Assembly (NCBI RefSeq): GCF_002277025.1 | Contig: NZ_NIWD01000007.1 | Coordinates: 1,519-65,518, forward strand | Source: Sphingopyxis sp. GW247-27LB | Lineage (GTDB): Bacteria > Pseudomonadota > Alphaproteobacteria > Sphingomonadales > Sphingomonadaceae | Direction of reading: 5' to 3' | Length of the DNA stretch: 64,000 nucleotides | Shown: piece by piece, positions 50,452 through 60,006 of the stretch | How the letters are laid out: each line of letters starts with the position of its first letter | How positions within the stretch are numbered: position 1 is the first letter of the stretch | Notes under the pieces: generated by a model | Seen by the model: only the letters and a program-made list of their open reading frames with translations | What the model was told of the DNA's origin: nothing | Databases searched by the model: none | Position numbers and translations under genes: made by a program

Positions 50452-50789
50452 GACTCGTTTCTGTCAGCTTGAGGTTGAAATTCGACCCGGTGCAGAAATT
50501 TGGTATACTTAATTGGGAAACAGTCAAGATCAGATGTCCACCGGACCATTGGCGACATTAGATGGGATTACTGCGATCGATCTTTGAATGGCCCCTTGTG
50601 CTCCGGGCGCCTTGGATGATCTTGATTTGCCCAGAAATTCCACACCCGGCCTGCCCGGTCGAAGCGGTGATCGAGGCTGCTGATTGGTTCCACACCAAGA
50701 TCACCCGGTCGAACGAGATGTGGCCATGCGCGGAAATAGGCCGGCTTCGCTATGCCGGGGCGTCGGGCAATCCGTGCACTAGCCAGAAC
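50452..50789. other. Promoter region of the GntR operon plus unassigned sequence
   Basis: The first 60 bp include GTATAC at 50503-50508 inside TTGGTATACTTAA, resembling FadR/GntR half-site symmetry (TGGT-N-AC-A). Beyond this, a minus-strand open stretch (about 50789-50568) reads HRFDRAGRVWNFWANQDHPR near its end but has no start, and I cannot identify it. It may be a gene fragment. Confidence 0.4.
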
Positions 50790-51000
50790 CTATTGCTCGG
50801 AGAATGCCTCGGCAAGATTTTCCGACATTCGCTTGAGCACTGTTAAGCATTGGTCGATTTCGGCCTGATCCATGCCTTGCGCGGCGATCTGGTTGATCTT
50901 CGCACCATAGCACATCAGCTCGCTTTCCAGCGCGCGTCCGCGATCGGTCAGCCAGATCTTGAACTTGCGCTTGTCGGCGGCATTGCGTTCACGAACCTGT
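50790..51000 (-). pseudogene. C-terminal remnant of a MarR-family regulator
   Basis: The minus-strand frame reads RNAADKRKFKIWLTDRGRAL, ESELMCYGAKINQIAAQGMD and ends SENLAEAFSEQ before TAG at 50790-50792. The D-R-LTD-GR block is the wing and following helix of MarR regulators. The N-terminal DNA-binding helices are missing and upstream sequence changes abruptly at about 51000, so this is a truncated gene near the accessory/backbone boundary. Confidence 0.55.
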
Positions 51001-51371
51001 CAGACTCTACCAAAAAAGCGGTCACAAATCAGGGGAGCACGTCACTCCGTCAGGTGGAACGGCCTGCCGCGATCTAATTTCTGCTCATCGCAAAGGTCCC
51101 ATGATGGGGGTATTACAGGGGGTATTTTTGGCGAAGCTGATAGAGAAATAACGGTATAACAGCTGGTTAAGTGACCTTGGTGGATCCCTCCTCCGCTACC
51201 AATCCATCATGCCCGATCTCCAGATGGCGCCGGGATCTGCGAGAATCATACGAAAATACTATGCGGCGCCTGATTTCGCGCTCTCGAAACCCAACGTTGC
51301 TCTCGCCTAATTGATGCTTCGCAGACGAGCCGTGCCGTGACCCGCGGCCGGCGTCTTGCCGGAGCAATACC
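51001..51371. other. Boundary zone between accessory DNA and the kdp backbone
   Basis: No gene is supported in these 371 bp. The left half is AT-richer and contains GGGGGTATTACAGGGGGTAT, a short direct duplication (51107-51127). After about 51180 the sequence gains the high-GC character of the kdp genes. A kdp promoter should lie just before 51372. No full attachment site or tRNA gene was recognised. Confidence 0.45.
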
Positions 51372-51455
51372 ATGCAGGATCTCTTCTGGATCGGCGTCAT
51401 CCTCGGCCTTCTCGCCGCGAGCGTCGGCTACGCCCGCCTCTGCGACGACGCGTGA
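51372..51455 (+). CDS. 27-codon membrane ORF upstream of kdpF
   Basis: ATG 51372, preceded by CGGAGCA, encodes MQDLFWIGVILGLLAASVGY ending ARLCDDA. It is one predicted membrane helix followed by a short polar tail. Short hydrophobic ORFs with a YxxxCDxx end are common just before kdpF/kdpA in alphaproteobacteria, which supports reality over chance. The function is unknown; a KdpF-like stabilising role is a guess. Confidence 0.6.
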   Translation: MQDLFWIGVILGLLAASVGYARLCDDA

Positions 51456-51468
51456 CGGAAGGATGCCC

Positions 51469-51558
51469 ATGACAATCGACCTCTGGCTCGCGGGCCTCAC
51501 CGCGCTCGGCCTGCTCGTCTATCTCGTGGCCGTGCTCGCGCGGCCCGAACGCTTCTAG
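51469..51558 (+). CDS. kdpF: KdpF, small subunit of the K+-transporting ATPase
   Basis: A 29-residue single-helix peptide, [20 protein letters not shown] then AVLARPERF, matching KdpF in size and in its C-terminal ARPERF. KdpF stabilises the KdpABC complex in the inner membrane. It lies 11 nt before kdpA. Confidence 0.92.
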   Translation: MTIDLWLAGLTALGLLVYLVAVLARPERF

Positions 51559-51569
51559 GGAGGCGCGCC

Positions 51570-53273
51570 ATGACCGTTCAGGGATGGCTTCTCATCATCG
51601 TCTTTATCGGCATCCTGCTGCTGCTAGCCAGGCCGATGGGCCAATGGCTCTTCGCGCTCTACGAGGGGCGCGCCACGCCGCTGCACCGGCTGCTCGGCCC
51701 GGTCGAGACGCGTTTCTACCGCCTGTCGGGCATCGACCCCAACGAGGAGCAGGGATGGCGCCGCTATGCGGTGCACATGCTGATCTTCAACGTCGCGCTT
51801 CTGCTCTTCACCTATGCGATCCTGCGCCTGCAGGGCATCTTGCCGCTCAATCCGCTGGGCCATGACGGGACGAGCGGGGATCTCGCGTTCAACACCGCGG
51901 TCAGCTTCACCGCCAACACCAATTGGCAGAGCTATGGCGGCGAATCGACGATGTCGAACCTCAGCCAGATGCTCGGGCTGACGATCCATAATTTCCTGTC
52001 GGCGGCGACCGGGATCGCGCTCGCCTTCGCGCTGTTTCGCGGTTTCGCGCGGCGCGAGACGAAGACGATCGGCAACTTCTGGGCCGACGTGACGCGCGTG
52101 ACGCTCTATCTGCTGCTGCCGCTCTGCGTCGTCATCGCGATCTTCTATATCGCGAGCGGCGTGCCGCAGACGCTCGCGGGCTCGATCGACGTGACGACGC
52201 TCGAGGGCGCGAAGCAGACGCTGGCGCTGGGGCCGGTCGCGAGCCAGGAGGCGATCAAGCTGCTCGGCACCAACGGCGGCGGCTTCTTCAACGCCAACAG
52301 CGCGCATCCGTTCGAGAATCCGACCGCGCTCACCAATCTCGTCCAGATGCTGTCGATCTTCGCGATCGGGGTCGGGCTGACCTGGACCTTCGGCAGGGCG
52401 GTCGGCAACCAGCGCCAGGGCTGGGCGATCCTCGCCGCGATGATGACGCTGTTTCTTGCGGGCGCCGCGATCGCCTATTGGCAGGAAGCGGCGGGCAACC
52501 CGGTGCTGCACCAGCTCGGCGCCGCCGGCGGCAATATGGAAGGCAAGGAGGTGCGCTTCGGCATCGCCCAATCGGCGCTGTTCGCGGTCGTCACCACCGC
52601 GGCTTCGTGCGGTGCGGTCAATGCGATGCACGACAGCTTCACCGCGATCGGCGGGATGATCCCGCTGTTCAACATGCAGCTCGGCGAAGTGGTGATCGGC
52701 GGCGTCGGCGCGGGAATATACGGCTTCCTGCTCTTCGCCATTCTCGCGGTGTTCGTCGCGGGGCTGATGGTCGGGCGCACCCCCGAATATGTCGGCAAGA
52801 AGATCGAGGCGCGCGAGGTCAAGCTCGCGGTGCTCGCGATCGCGGTGCTGCCGCTCGTGATCCTCGGCTTCACGGCCATCGCCTCGGTGACCGGGGCGGG
52901 GCTCGCGGGGCCGCTCAACAAGGGACCGCACGGATTTTCGGAAATCCTCTATGCCTTCACCAGCGCGGTCGCGAACAACGGCTCGGCCTTCGCCGGCCTT
53001 TCCGCCAACACCCCCTTCTACAACGGCCTGCTCGGCGTCGCGATGTGGGTCGGCCGCTTCTTCATCATCGTTCCGATGCTGGCGATCGCGGGCGGCCTCG
53101 CGGCGAAGAAATACACGCCCGAAACGGCGGGCAGCTTCCCCACAACGGGGCCGCTGTGGACGGGCCTTCTCATCGGCATCGTGGTTGTGGTCGGCGGCCT
53201 GACCTTTCTTCCCAGCCTCGCGCTCGGGCCCATCGCCGATCATCTCGCGATGATCGGCGGCCAGCTTTTCTAA
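51570..53273 (+). CDS. kdpA: KdpA, K+-binding channel-like subunit
   Basis: The 567-residue polytopic inner-membrane subunit selects and passes K+. Selectivity-filter loops are visible: [56 protein letters not shown] and [15 protein letters not shown], the four filter repeats of the superfamily. ATG 51570 follows GGGAGGCGC. The length is typical. It is the second structural gene of a complete kdpFABCDE operon. Confidence 0.97.
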   Translation: MTVQGWLLIIVFIGILLLLARPMGQWLFALYEGRATPLHRLLGPVETRFYRLSGIDPNEEQGWRRYAVHMLIFNVALLLFTYAILRLQGILPLNPLGHDGTSGDLAFNTAVSFTANTNWQSYGGESTMSNLSQMLGLTIHNFLSAATGIALAFALFRGFARRETKTIGNFWADVTRVTLYLLLPLCVVIAIFYIASGVPQTLAGSIDVTTLEGAKQTLALGPVASQEAIKLLGTNGGGFFNANSAHPFENPTALTNLVQMLSIFAIGVGLTWTFGRAVGNQRQGWAILAAMMTLFLAGAAIAYWQEAAGNPVLHQLGAAGGNMEGKEVRFGIAQSALFAVVTTAASCGAVNAMHDSFTAIGGMIPLFNMQLGEVVIGGVGAGIYGFLLFAILAVFVAGLMVGRTPEYVGKKIEAREVKLAVLAIAVLPLVILGFTAIASVTGAGLAGPLNKGPHGFSEILYAFTSAVANNGSAFAGLSANTPFYNGLLGVAMWVGRFFIIVPMLAIAGGLAAKKYTPETAGSFPTTGPLWTGLLIGIVVVVGGLTFLPSLALGPIADHLAMIGGQLF

Positions 53274-53284
53274 GGATTCCCTCC

Positions 53285-55321
53285 ATGGTCCGATCCGCAC
53301 AAAAATCGCTGTTCACGGCCGATCTGATCGTTCCCGCGATCGGCGACGCCTTCCGCAAGCTCGATCCGAAGCAACTGATCCGCAACCCGGTGATGTTCAC
53401 CACCGCCGTCGTCGCGGTGCTGCTCACCATCCTGCTCATCGTCGGGCAGGACGGGCTCGCCACCGGCTTCAAGCTGCAACTCGTCATCTGGCTCTGGCTC
53501 ACCGTCCTGTTCGGCACCTTTGCCGAGGCGCTCGCCGAAGGGCGCGGCAAGGCGCAGGCGGCGTCGCTGCGCGCGACCAAGGCGGAACTGACCGCCAAGC
53601 GCCTGAAGGGCGACGGCCCGGCCCATGACAGCGTTCCTGCGAGCGCGCTCAGGGTCGACGATATCGTCCTCGTCGAAACCGGCGACCTCATCCCTTCGGA
53701 TGGCGAGGTGATTGCCGGTGTCGCATCGGTCAACGAGGCCGCGATCACCGGCGAGAGCGCGCCCGTCATCCGAGAGGCCGGCGGCGACCGCTCGGCGGTC
53801 ACCGCGGGCACCCGCGTTATTTCGGACGAAATCCGTGTCCGGGTGACCGTCAATCCGGGGCAGGGTTTCCTCGACCGCATGATCGCGCTCGTCGAGGGCG
53901 CCGAACGGCAGAAAACCCCGAACGAGATCGCGCTGACGCTGCTGCTCGTCGGGCTGACGATCATCTTCCTGGTCGCGGTCGGCACGATTCCGGGCTTCGC
54001 GAGCTATGCGGGCGGCAGCATCCCGGTCGCGATCCTCGCGGCGCTGCTCGTCACCCTCATCCCGACGACGATCGCGGCACTGCTTTCGGCGATCGGCATC
54101 GCGGGGATGGACCGGCTCGTGCGCTTCAACGTGCTCGCCAAATCGGGCCGCGCGGTCGAGGCGGCGGGCGACGTCGACGTGCTGCTGCTCGACAAGACCG
54201 GCACGATTACTGTCGGCGACCGCCAGGCCACCGAATTCCGTCCCTTGGACGGCGCGCCTGTGTCGGGTCTCGCCGAAGCGGCGCTGCTGGCGAGCCTCGC
54301 CGACGAGACCCCCGAGGGCCGGTCGATCGTCGCGCTTGCGCGCGCGAAGTTCGGGCAGACCGCCGCGGCGCTTCCCGGCGGCGCGGACATCATTCCCTTC
54401 ACCGCGCAGACGCGCATTTCGGGGGTGAAGATCGGCGAGACCGTCATTCAGAAGGGCGCCGTCGATTCGATCCTCAAGGCCAATCCCGGCGCCGGTGCGA
54501 CCGCCGCCGCGACCGAACTGCGCCGCATCACCGACGAGATCGCGCGCGCCGGCGGAACGCCGCTCGCGGTCGCGAAGGACGGCCGGTTGCTCGGCGCGAT
54601 CTTCCTCAAGGATATCGTCAAGGCGGGCATCCGCGAACGCTTCGGCGAGCTGCGCGCGATGGGCATCCGCACGGTGATGATCACCGGCGACAATCCGCTC
54701 ACCGCCGCGTCGATCGCGGCCGAAGCGGGGGTCGACGATTTCCTCGCGCAGGCGACGCCCGAGGACAAGCTCGCGCTGATCCGCAAGGAGCAGCAGGGCG
54801 GCCGGCTCGTCGCGATGTGCGGCGACGGCACCAACGATGCGCCGGCGCTCGCGCAGGCCGACGTGGGTGTCGCGATGAACACCGGGACGCAGGCGGCGCG
54901 CGAGGCGGGCAATATGGTCGACCTCGACAGCGATCCGACCAAGCTGATCGAGGTCGTCGGGCTCGGCAAGCAGCTGCTGATGACGCGCGGCGCGCTGACA
55001 ACCTTCTCGGTCGCCAACGACGTCGCCAAATATTTCGCGATCATCCCGGCGATGTTCGTCGCACTCTATCCGGGGCTCGGCGTGCTCAACGTCATGGGCC
55101 TCGCAACACCGCAAAGCGCGATCCTGTCGGCGATCATCTTCAACGCGCTGATCATCCCGCTGCTCGTGCCGCTGGCGCTCAAGGGCGTCGCCTACCGCCC
55201 GATCGGCGCGGGACCGCTGCTCGCGCGCAATCTCGCCATCTATGGTCTCGGCGGGCTCGTCGCGCCCTTCGCCGGGATCAAGCTCATCGACCTGGCCGTC
55301 GGCGGCCTGGGTCTCGCCTGA
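53285..55321 (+). CDS. kdpB: KdpB, P-type ATPase catalytic subunit
   Basis: A 678-residue P-type ATPase with phosphorylation site D303 (LLLDKTGTI), actuator TGES ([12 protein letters not shown]), and the hinge [19 protein letters not shown] 53285 was chosen; the open frame reaching back to 52478 runs through kdpA and is a shadow. ATP hydrolysis by KdpB drives K+ uptake through KdpA. It lies 11 nt after kdpA and 10 nt before kdpC. Confidence 0.97.
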   Translation: MVRSAQKSLFTADLIVPAIGDAFRKLDPKQLIRNPVMFTTAVVAVLLTILLIVGQDGLATGFKLQLVIWLWLTVLFGTFAEALAEGRGKAQAASLRATKAELTAKRLKGDGPAHDSVPASALRVDDIVLVETGDLIPSDGEVIAGVASVNEAAITGESAPVIREAGGDRSAVTAGTRVISDEIRVRVTVNPGQGFLDRMIALVEGAERQKTPNEIALTLLLVGLTIIFLVAVGTIPGFASYAGGSIPVAILAALLVTLIPTTIAALLSAIGIAGMDRLVRFNVLAKSGRAVEAAGDVDVLLLDKTGTITVGDRQATEFRPLDGAPVSGLAEAALLASLADETPEGRSIVALARAKFGQTAAALPGGADIIPFTAQTRISGVKIGETVIQKGAVDSILKANPGAGATAAATELRRITDEIARAGGTPLAVAKDGRLLGAIFLKDIVKAGIRERFGELRAMGIRTVMITGDNPLTAASIAAEAGVDDFLAQATPEDKLALIRKEQQGGRLVAMCGDGTNDAPALAQADVGVAMNTGTQAAREAGNMVDLDSDPTKLIEVVGLGKQLLMTRGALTTFSVANDVAKYFAIIPAMFVALYPGLGVLNVMGLATPQSAILSAIIFNALIIPLLVPLALKGVAYRPIGAGPLLARNLAIYGLGGLVAPFAGIKLIDLAVGGLGLA

Positions 55322-55331
55322 GGAAACGACC

Positions 55332-55922
55332 ATGACCAAGGACCTCATCAGCGCGCTGCGTCCGGCGCTCGTCATGACATTGCTCTTCGCCGTCCTGCTC
55401 GGCATCGCCTATCCGCTCGCGCTCACCGGCATCGGGCAGACCCTCTTCCCCTCGCAGGCGAACGGCAGCCTCGTTCGCGAGAATGGGCGGGTCGTCGGTT
55501 CGACCGTCGTTGGCCAGGCCTTCGGGTCGGAGCGCTATTTCCATACGCGGCCTTCGGCGGCGGGTGACGGCTATGACGGTCTCGCCTCGTCGGGCTCGAA
55601 CCTCGGCCCGACGTCGCGGGCGCTCGCGGCCCGCGTCAAGGACGATATCGCAAGGCTTTCCGAAACGGCACCGGGCCGTCCCGTCCCGCCCGACCTGGTG
55701 ACGACCTCCGCCTCGGGGCTCGATCCCGATATCAGCCCCGAGGCGGCCTTTTATCAGGTTGAGCGCGTCGCACGGGCGCGGGGACTCGATCCGGCGGCGG
55801 TGCGCCGGCTCGTCGACCGGAGCGTCGAGCGGCCGCTGCTCGGCTTCCTCGGCGAACCGCGCGTCAATCTGTTCAAGCTCAATCGACGTCTGGATGCTTT
55901 TGGCGCTAAACCCGCGACGTGA
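55332..55922 (+). CDS. kdpC: KdpC, periplasmic-facing subunit of the K+ ATPase
   Basis: A 196-residue protein with one N-terminal membrane helix (LVMTLLFAVLLGIAYPLALT) and the KdpC blocks VGQAFGSERYFHTRPSAAGD, SGSNLGPTS and TTSASGLDPDISPEAAFYQV. KdpC assists high-affinity K+/ATP binding. Its stop overlaps the GTG start of kdpD (GTGA). Confidence 0.97.
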   Translation: MTKDLISALRPALVMTLLFAVLLGIAYPLALTGIGQTLFPSQANGSLVRENGRVVGSTVVGQAFGSERYFHTRPSAAGDGYDGLASSGSNLGPTSRALAARVKDDIARLSETAPGRPVPPDLVTTSASGLDPDISPEAAFYQVERVARARGLDPAAVRRLVDRSVERPLLGFLGEPRVNLFKLNRRLDAFGAKPAT

Positions 55923-58588
55923 CCGACGCCGACCGACCCTCCCCCGAAGCCTTCCTGCGTGCAGCCGCGCAGGAAGGCCGCGGCCGGCTCAAGATCTTCC
56001 TGGGCGCCGCGCCGGGGGTCGGCAAGACATGGGAGATGCTGACCGACGGCCGGCACCGGCGCGAGGCCGGGGTCGATGTCGTGGTCGGGGTGGTGGAGAC
56101 GCACGGCCGGCGCGAGACCGAGGCGCTCGTCGCCGGGCATGAGATCATTCCGCGCCGGGAGGTCGATCATCAGGGGCACGGCCTTGGCGAGATGAACATC
56201 GACGCGATCCTCGAACGCCATCCGCAGCTCGTTCTCGTCGATGAACTCGCGCATACCAACGCACCGGGCAGCCGCCACCCCAAGCGCTATCAGGACGTCG
56301 AGGAACTGCTCGATGCGGGAATCGACGTTTATTCGACGCTCAACATCCAGCATGTCGAGAGCCTCAACGATGTCGTGGCCTCCTTCACCCGCATCCGCGT
56401 GCGCGAGACGGTGCCCGATTCGATCCTCGAAAACGCCGAGATCGAGGTCGTCGACATTCCGCCCGATGAGCTGATCGAACGGCTGCGCGACGGCAAGGTG
56501 TATATCCCGCAGGAAGCGACGCGCGCGCTTGGCCATTTCTTCTCCAAGTCGAACCTGACCGCGCTGCGCGAACTCGCGCTGCGCCACGCGGCGCAGGCGG
56601 TCGACGCGCAGATGCTGGAGCATGTCCGCAGCCACGCGCTCGCGGGCAGCTTCGCGGTCGGCGAGCGGATCGTGGTTGCGGTCAGCGAGCTGCCGGTCGC
56701 CGCAGAACTGGTTCGCGCGGGCAAGCGGCTCGCCGATGCGCTGAAGGCGCCGTGGACCGCGGTGCATATCGAAACCCGACGCAGCCAGAGCATGACGGCC
56801 GGCGACCGCAGGCAGCTTGCCGACACGCTGGCGCTCGCATCGCGCCTCGGCGCCTCGACCGCGAGCGTTCCCGCGGCGAGCGTCGTCGAAGGACTCCGCA
56901 GCTTCGCCGCCGACGCGCGCGCGACGCAGATCGTCATCGGCAAATCGACGCGGCCCTGGTGGTTCGAGGTCCGCCACGGATCGGTGGTCGACCAGCTCGT
57001 GCGGACGATCGACGATGTCGCGATCCACGTCCTTCCGGGAGAGCCCGAGATCGCGAGACGGCAGCCTGCTTCGGTTTCGATGCCCGGTCGCTGGGGCAAG
57101 CCCGCCCATTATCTCTGGTCGTTCGCGCTCGTTGCGGTGATGACGGCGCTTGGCCGCGTGCTGCTCGAAGCGATCGATCTCGGCAACATCTCGCTGCTCT
57201 ATCTCGTGCCGGTGATGTTCGCGGCCGCGACCTTCGGTTTGCGCGCGGGGCTGTTCGCGGGGCTCGCCTCCAGCCTCGCCTATAATTTCTTCTTTCTGCC
57301 GCCGACGGGGACCCTCTCGGTCAACAATCCCGAGAATGTCGTGAGCATTCTCGTGCTCCTCGGCGTCGCGGTGGTGACGAGCCAGTTCGCCGCGCGGGTC
57401 CGCGCGCAGGCCGATCTCGCGCAGTCGAGCGCGCGCCAGAACGCGGCGCTCGCCACCTTCTCGCGCCAATTGACCGCCGCGGCCGATCGGGATGCGCTGA
57501 TGCAGGCGATCTGCGCCGAGGTCGGCCGCCTGCTCGACGTGCACAGCGTGCTGCTCCTGCCGTCGGCCGATGGCCCGGTGGTGCGCGCCGCGGTCCCGCC
57601 CGAGGACCGGCTCGGCCAGATCGAGCGCGCCGCGGCGCAGTGGGCCATCGACAACGCGCAGCCGGCCGGGCGCGGATCGGCGACGCTCACCGCGTCGGAC
57701 TGGCTCTTCCACCCGCTGCAGACGACGCGCGGCGTGCTCGGCGTGCTCGGGCTGACCCGCGACGATGCCGGGGAGCCGGTCCGGTCCGATCAGGTGCCGC
57801 TGCTGATGAGCCTGCTCGACCAGGCCTCGATCGCGCTCGACCGCATGGAGCTGGAAGAGGCGTCGCTTCATGCCCGGCAGGCCGACGAGCGCGACCGCTT
57901 GCGCTCGGCGCTGCTGTCGTCGGTCAGCCACGACCTTCGCACCCCGCTCACGACGATCCTGTCCGCGGCGCAGGAAATGCGGCGCGATCCGTCCCCCGCG
58001 ATGGCCGCGACGATCGAGGCAGAGGCGCGGCGCCTAAACCGCTTCGTCTCCAACCTGCTCGACATGGTTCGCGTCGAAGCGGGCGCGCTTGCGATGAAGG
58101 CCGAAGCGACCGACCTGTTCGATGCCGCCGCGAGCGCGGCGCACGATACGCGGGCGTCGCTCGCAGGGCATGAGGTGAAGGTCGACATCTCTCCCAACAT
58201 CCCGCTGGTCCGCGTCGACCCGGTGCTGCTCCATCATTGCCTGATCAACCTGCTCGACAACGCCGGCCGTTATGCCGATCCCGATACGCCGATCGTCATC
58301 CGCGCGCGCCGCACCGCCGATGCGATCCTGCTGTCGGTCATCGACCAGGGGCCCGGCATTGCCCCCGGCAACGAAAAGCGTGTCTTCGAAACTTTCACGC
58401 GGCTCGAGGGCGGCGACCGCGCGAAGCATGGCACGGGGCTGGGCCTCGCGATCGTGAAGGGTTTCGCCGAGGCGATGGGGCTTGCGGTGGAGGCCGGCAA
58501 CAACCCCGATCCGCACGGTGCCTGCTTCACCATCAGCATTCCGGAAACGCTGATCATCGCGCCCGTGGACGACAAGGAAATCCCATGA
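55919..58588 (+). CDS. kdpD: KdpD, turgor/K+ sensor histidine kinase
   Basis: An 889-residue kinase starting with GTG. The KdpD domain has Walker A GAAPGVGKT with Lys36 and NIQHVESLNDVV. A USP-like domain follows (about 250-370), then four membrane helices (about 395-495), a GAF region, HisKA with His671 (SSVSHDLRTPLTT) and an ATPase domain (NLLDNAGRYAD, GTGLGLAIVKGFAEAMG). It is the sensor for low K+ in the same transcript as its target genes, and overlaps kdpE by ATGA. Confidence 0.96.
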   Translation: MTDADRPSPEAFLRAAAQEGRGRLKIFLGAAPGVGKTWEMLTDGRHRREAGVDVVVGVVETHGRRETEALVAGHEIIPRREVDHQGHGLGEMNIDAILERHPQLVLVDELAHTNAPGSRHPKRYQDVEELLDAGIDVYSTLNIQHVESLNDVVASFTRIRVRETVPDSILENAEIEVVDIPPDELIERLRDGKVYIPQEATRALGHFFSKSNLTALRELALRHAAQAVDAQMLEHVRSHALAGSFAVGERIVVAVSELPVAAELVRAGKRLADALKAPWTAVHIETRRSQSMTAGDRRQLADTLALASRLGASTASVPAASVVEGLRSFAADARATQIVIGKSTRPWWFEVRHGSVVDQLVRTIDDVAIHVLPGEPEIARRQPASVSMPGRWGKPAHYLWSFALVAVMTALGRVLLEAIDLGNISLLYLVPVMFAAATFGLRAGLFAGLASSLAYNFFFLPPTGTLSVNNPENVVSILVLLGVAVVTSQFAARVRAQADLAQSSARQNAALATFSRQLTAAADRDALMQAICAEVGRLLDVHSVLLLPSADGPVVRAAVPPEDRLGQIERAAAQWAIDNAQPAGRGSATLTASDWLFHPLQTTRGVLGVLGLTRDDAGEPVRSDQVPLLMSLLDQASIALDRMELEEASLHARQADERDRLRSALLSSVSHDLRTPLTTILSAAQEMRRDPSPAMAATIEAEARRLNRFVSNLLDMVRVEAGALAMKAEATDLFDAAASAAHDTRASLAGHEVKVDISPNIPLVRVDPVLLHHCLINLLDNAGRYADPDTPIVIRARRTADAILLSVIDQGPGIAPGNEKRVFETFTRLEGGDRAKHGTGLGLAIVKGFAEAMGLAVEAGNNPDPHGACFTISIPETLIIAPVDDKEIP

Positions 58589-59319
58589 AAGTTCGCCACA
58601 AGGTTCTGATCGTGGACGACGAACTCCACATCCGCCGCCTGATCCACGCGGCGCTGGCGCGTTCGGACTATGCGATCGTCGAAGCCGAAAACGCCCGCGA
58701 GGCGATCGACCGCCTGCAGAGCGAACGTCCCGACATCACGCTGCTCGACCTTGGGCTGCCCGATCGCGACGGGCTGGAGCTCGTGCCGCTTTTCAAGCAG
58801 CGATCCGACACCACGCTGATCGTCATCTCGGCGCGCGATGCGACCGACGAGAAGGTCGCGGCGCTCGATCTCGGCGCGGACGATTATCTCACCAAGCCGT
58901 TCGACACCGACGAACTGCTCGCCCGTGTCCGGGTCGCCCTTCGAAACCGGCTGACCCGCGACGGCGGCAACCTCGCCTTGGCGGTCGGCGACGTGGCGAT
59001 CGATCTGGTGGCGCGGACGGTGACGAAAAGGGGGCGCGAGGTCCATCTGACGCCGAAGGAATATGCGGTGCTGGCGCAGCTCGCTCGCTTTCCCGGCCGC
59101 GTCATCACCCACAAGCAGATCATGGCCGAGGTCTGGCCCCGCGAGCATGAACATCATGTCGAATATCTGCGCGTGCTGGTGCGTACGCTGCGCCAGAAGA
59201 TTGAGGCGGACCCGCAGCAGCCACAGATCATCTGCAACGAACTGGGCATCGGCTATCGGCTGCGGGGCAATGTCGACACGCCGGGCGGAGAATCGGGGTC
59301 CGACGGATCGCGGGCATAA
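58585..59319 (+). CDS. kdpE: KdpE, response regulator of the kdp operon
   Basis: A 244-residue OmpR-type regulator: receiver with D11, D12 and phospho-acceptor D55 (ITLLDLGLPDRDGLE), the LTKPFD lysine, and a C-terminal winged helix (EVHLTPKEYAVLAQLARFPG, HHVEYLRVLVRTLRQKIE). It pairs with KdpD to activate kdp at low K+. ATG 58585 overlaps the kdpD stop. Confidence 0.96.
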   Translation: MKVRHKVLIVDDELHIRRLIHAALARSDYAIVEAENAREAIDRLQSERPDITLLDLGLPDRDGLELVPLFKQRSDTTLIVISARDATDEKVAALDLGADDYLTKPFDTDELLARVRVALRNRLTRDGGNLALAVGDVAIDLVARTVTKRGREVHLTPKEYAVLAQLARFPGRVITHKQIMAEVWPREHEHHVEYLRVLVRTLRQKIEADPQQPQIICNELGIGYRLRGNVDTPGGESGSDGSRA

Positions 59320-59388
59320 TGTTTTTCCTATGAGAGACGGCTGGCTTCGCTCTCGAAATCAAACGCGCGCCCGCGGTACATCCGCGCC

Positions 59389-59544
59389 ATGTCCCGGGAC
59401 GACATCGAACAACGCCCTGCTTCGCCGCCGTCGATGCGGGCCCGGATCGTCGACTGGCTCGGCGCGCAGGGACCTTCCGCCCTGACCGTCTATATGTGCG
59501 GCGCCGTGGTCGTAGTCGCCTTCGTCGCCGACGCGCTACGTTGA
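59389..59544 (+). CDS. Small membrane protein downstream of kdpE
   Basis: A 51-residue frame, MSRDDIEQRPASPPSMRARI then a hydrophobic stretch (ALTVYMCGAVVVVAFVADAL). It has a weak ribosome binding site and lies 69 nt after kdpE on the same strand. Coding style matches its high-GC neighbours. No family recognised; it may be a chance frame. Confidence 0.35.
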   Translation: MSRDDIEQRPASPPSMRARIVDWLGAQGPSALTVYMCGAVVVVAFVADALR

Positions 59545-59658
59545 TCGTGGCCCGCCGTGAAGCCGATCATATGCAATCGCAATGCGGGCGCGCTTTTATC
59601 GGTCTCGAATTGCTACGTGCGCCTGCGTAGTTGAACGGCCTCTCGCAAGGAGGCCGGG

Positions 59659-59916
59659 ATGGAAAGATGGTATGAAACCAAGGCAGCGGCCATCGGGCTG
59701 CGCGCGGGCGGATTGATCCTGCTCGCCATCGGCGCTTGGTCGGCGATCCGGTTGCATCAGCTTGCCCTGACGAACGCGCATCGTGACACTGCCTCGCTGG
59801 TCCTTGCCGCACTATGCTTCCTGTGCGCGAGCGCGGGTTCTGCCCTGGTGTGGGAGGGGCCGGGGCTTTGGGCGCCGGTCGAGGTTTCGGAGCGCTGGAG
59901 ACGATCAGATCCCTAG
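59659..59916 (+). CDS. Small two-helix membrane protein, unknown function
   Basis: An 85-residue protein from ATG 59659, preceded by AAGGAGGCCGGG, a strong ribosome binding site. Two hydrophobic segments (AGGLILLAIGAWSAI; SLVLAALCFLCASAGSALVW) are joined by a short polar loop. It lies between kdpE and guaA and is followed by a terminator-like hairpin. Such small membrane genes are common in sphingomonads; no specific function can be given. Confidence 0.65.
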   Translation: MERWYETKAAAIGLRAGGLILLAIGAWSAIRLHQLALTNAHRDTASLVLAALCFLCASAGSALVWEGPGLWAPVEVSERWRRSDP

Positions 59917-59951
59917 CGTGACGGAAGAAACGAAGGGCTCAGCTCTCCCTT

Positions 59952-59979
59952 AACGGGCTGGCCTCGCCTCCGTTTTTTT
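59952..59979 (+). terminator. Rho-independent terminator-like hairpin after the kdp-side genes
   Basis: AACGG (59952-59956) and CCGTT (59970-59974) form a 5-bp stem with a 13-nt GC-rich loop, directly followed by a T run (59973-59979). A second small hairpin, AAGGG/CCCTT (59933-59951), lies just upstream. It would stop plus-strand transcription before it meets guaA, whose 3' end is at 60007. Confidence 0.5.
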
Positions 59980-60006
59980 CCGTGCTGAAATGGTCACCAG
60001 CGCCCC

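Noticed and set aside
51178..51202. Sequence resembling the 3' end of a tRNA (CTCCTCCGCTACCA), possible attachment site
   Set aside because: The T-loop consensus GTTCGA and a matching 5' acceptor strand are missing, and no second copy or integrase was found.
52478..53284. Upstream extension of the kdpB frame
   Set aside because: It runs through kdpA in another frame; homology and the ribosome binding site place the kdpB start at 53285.
51624..53300. 558-codon minus-strand open frame across kdpA
   Set aside because: Shadow of kdpA; no domain or ribosome binding site.
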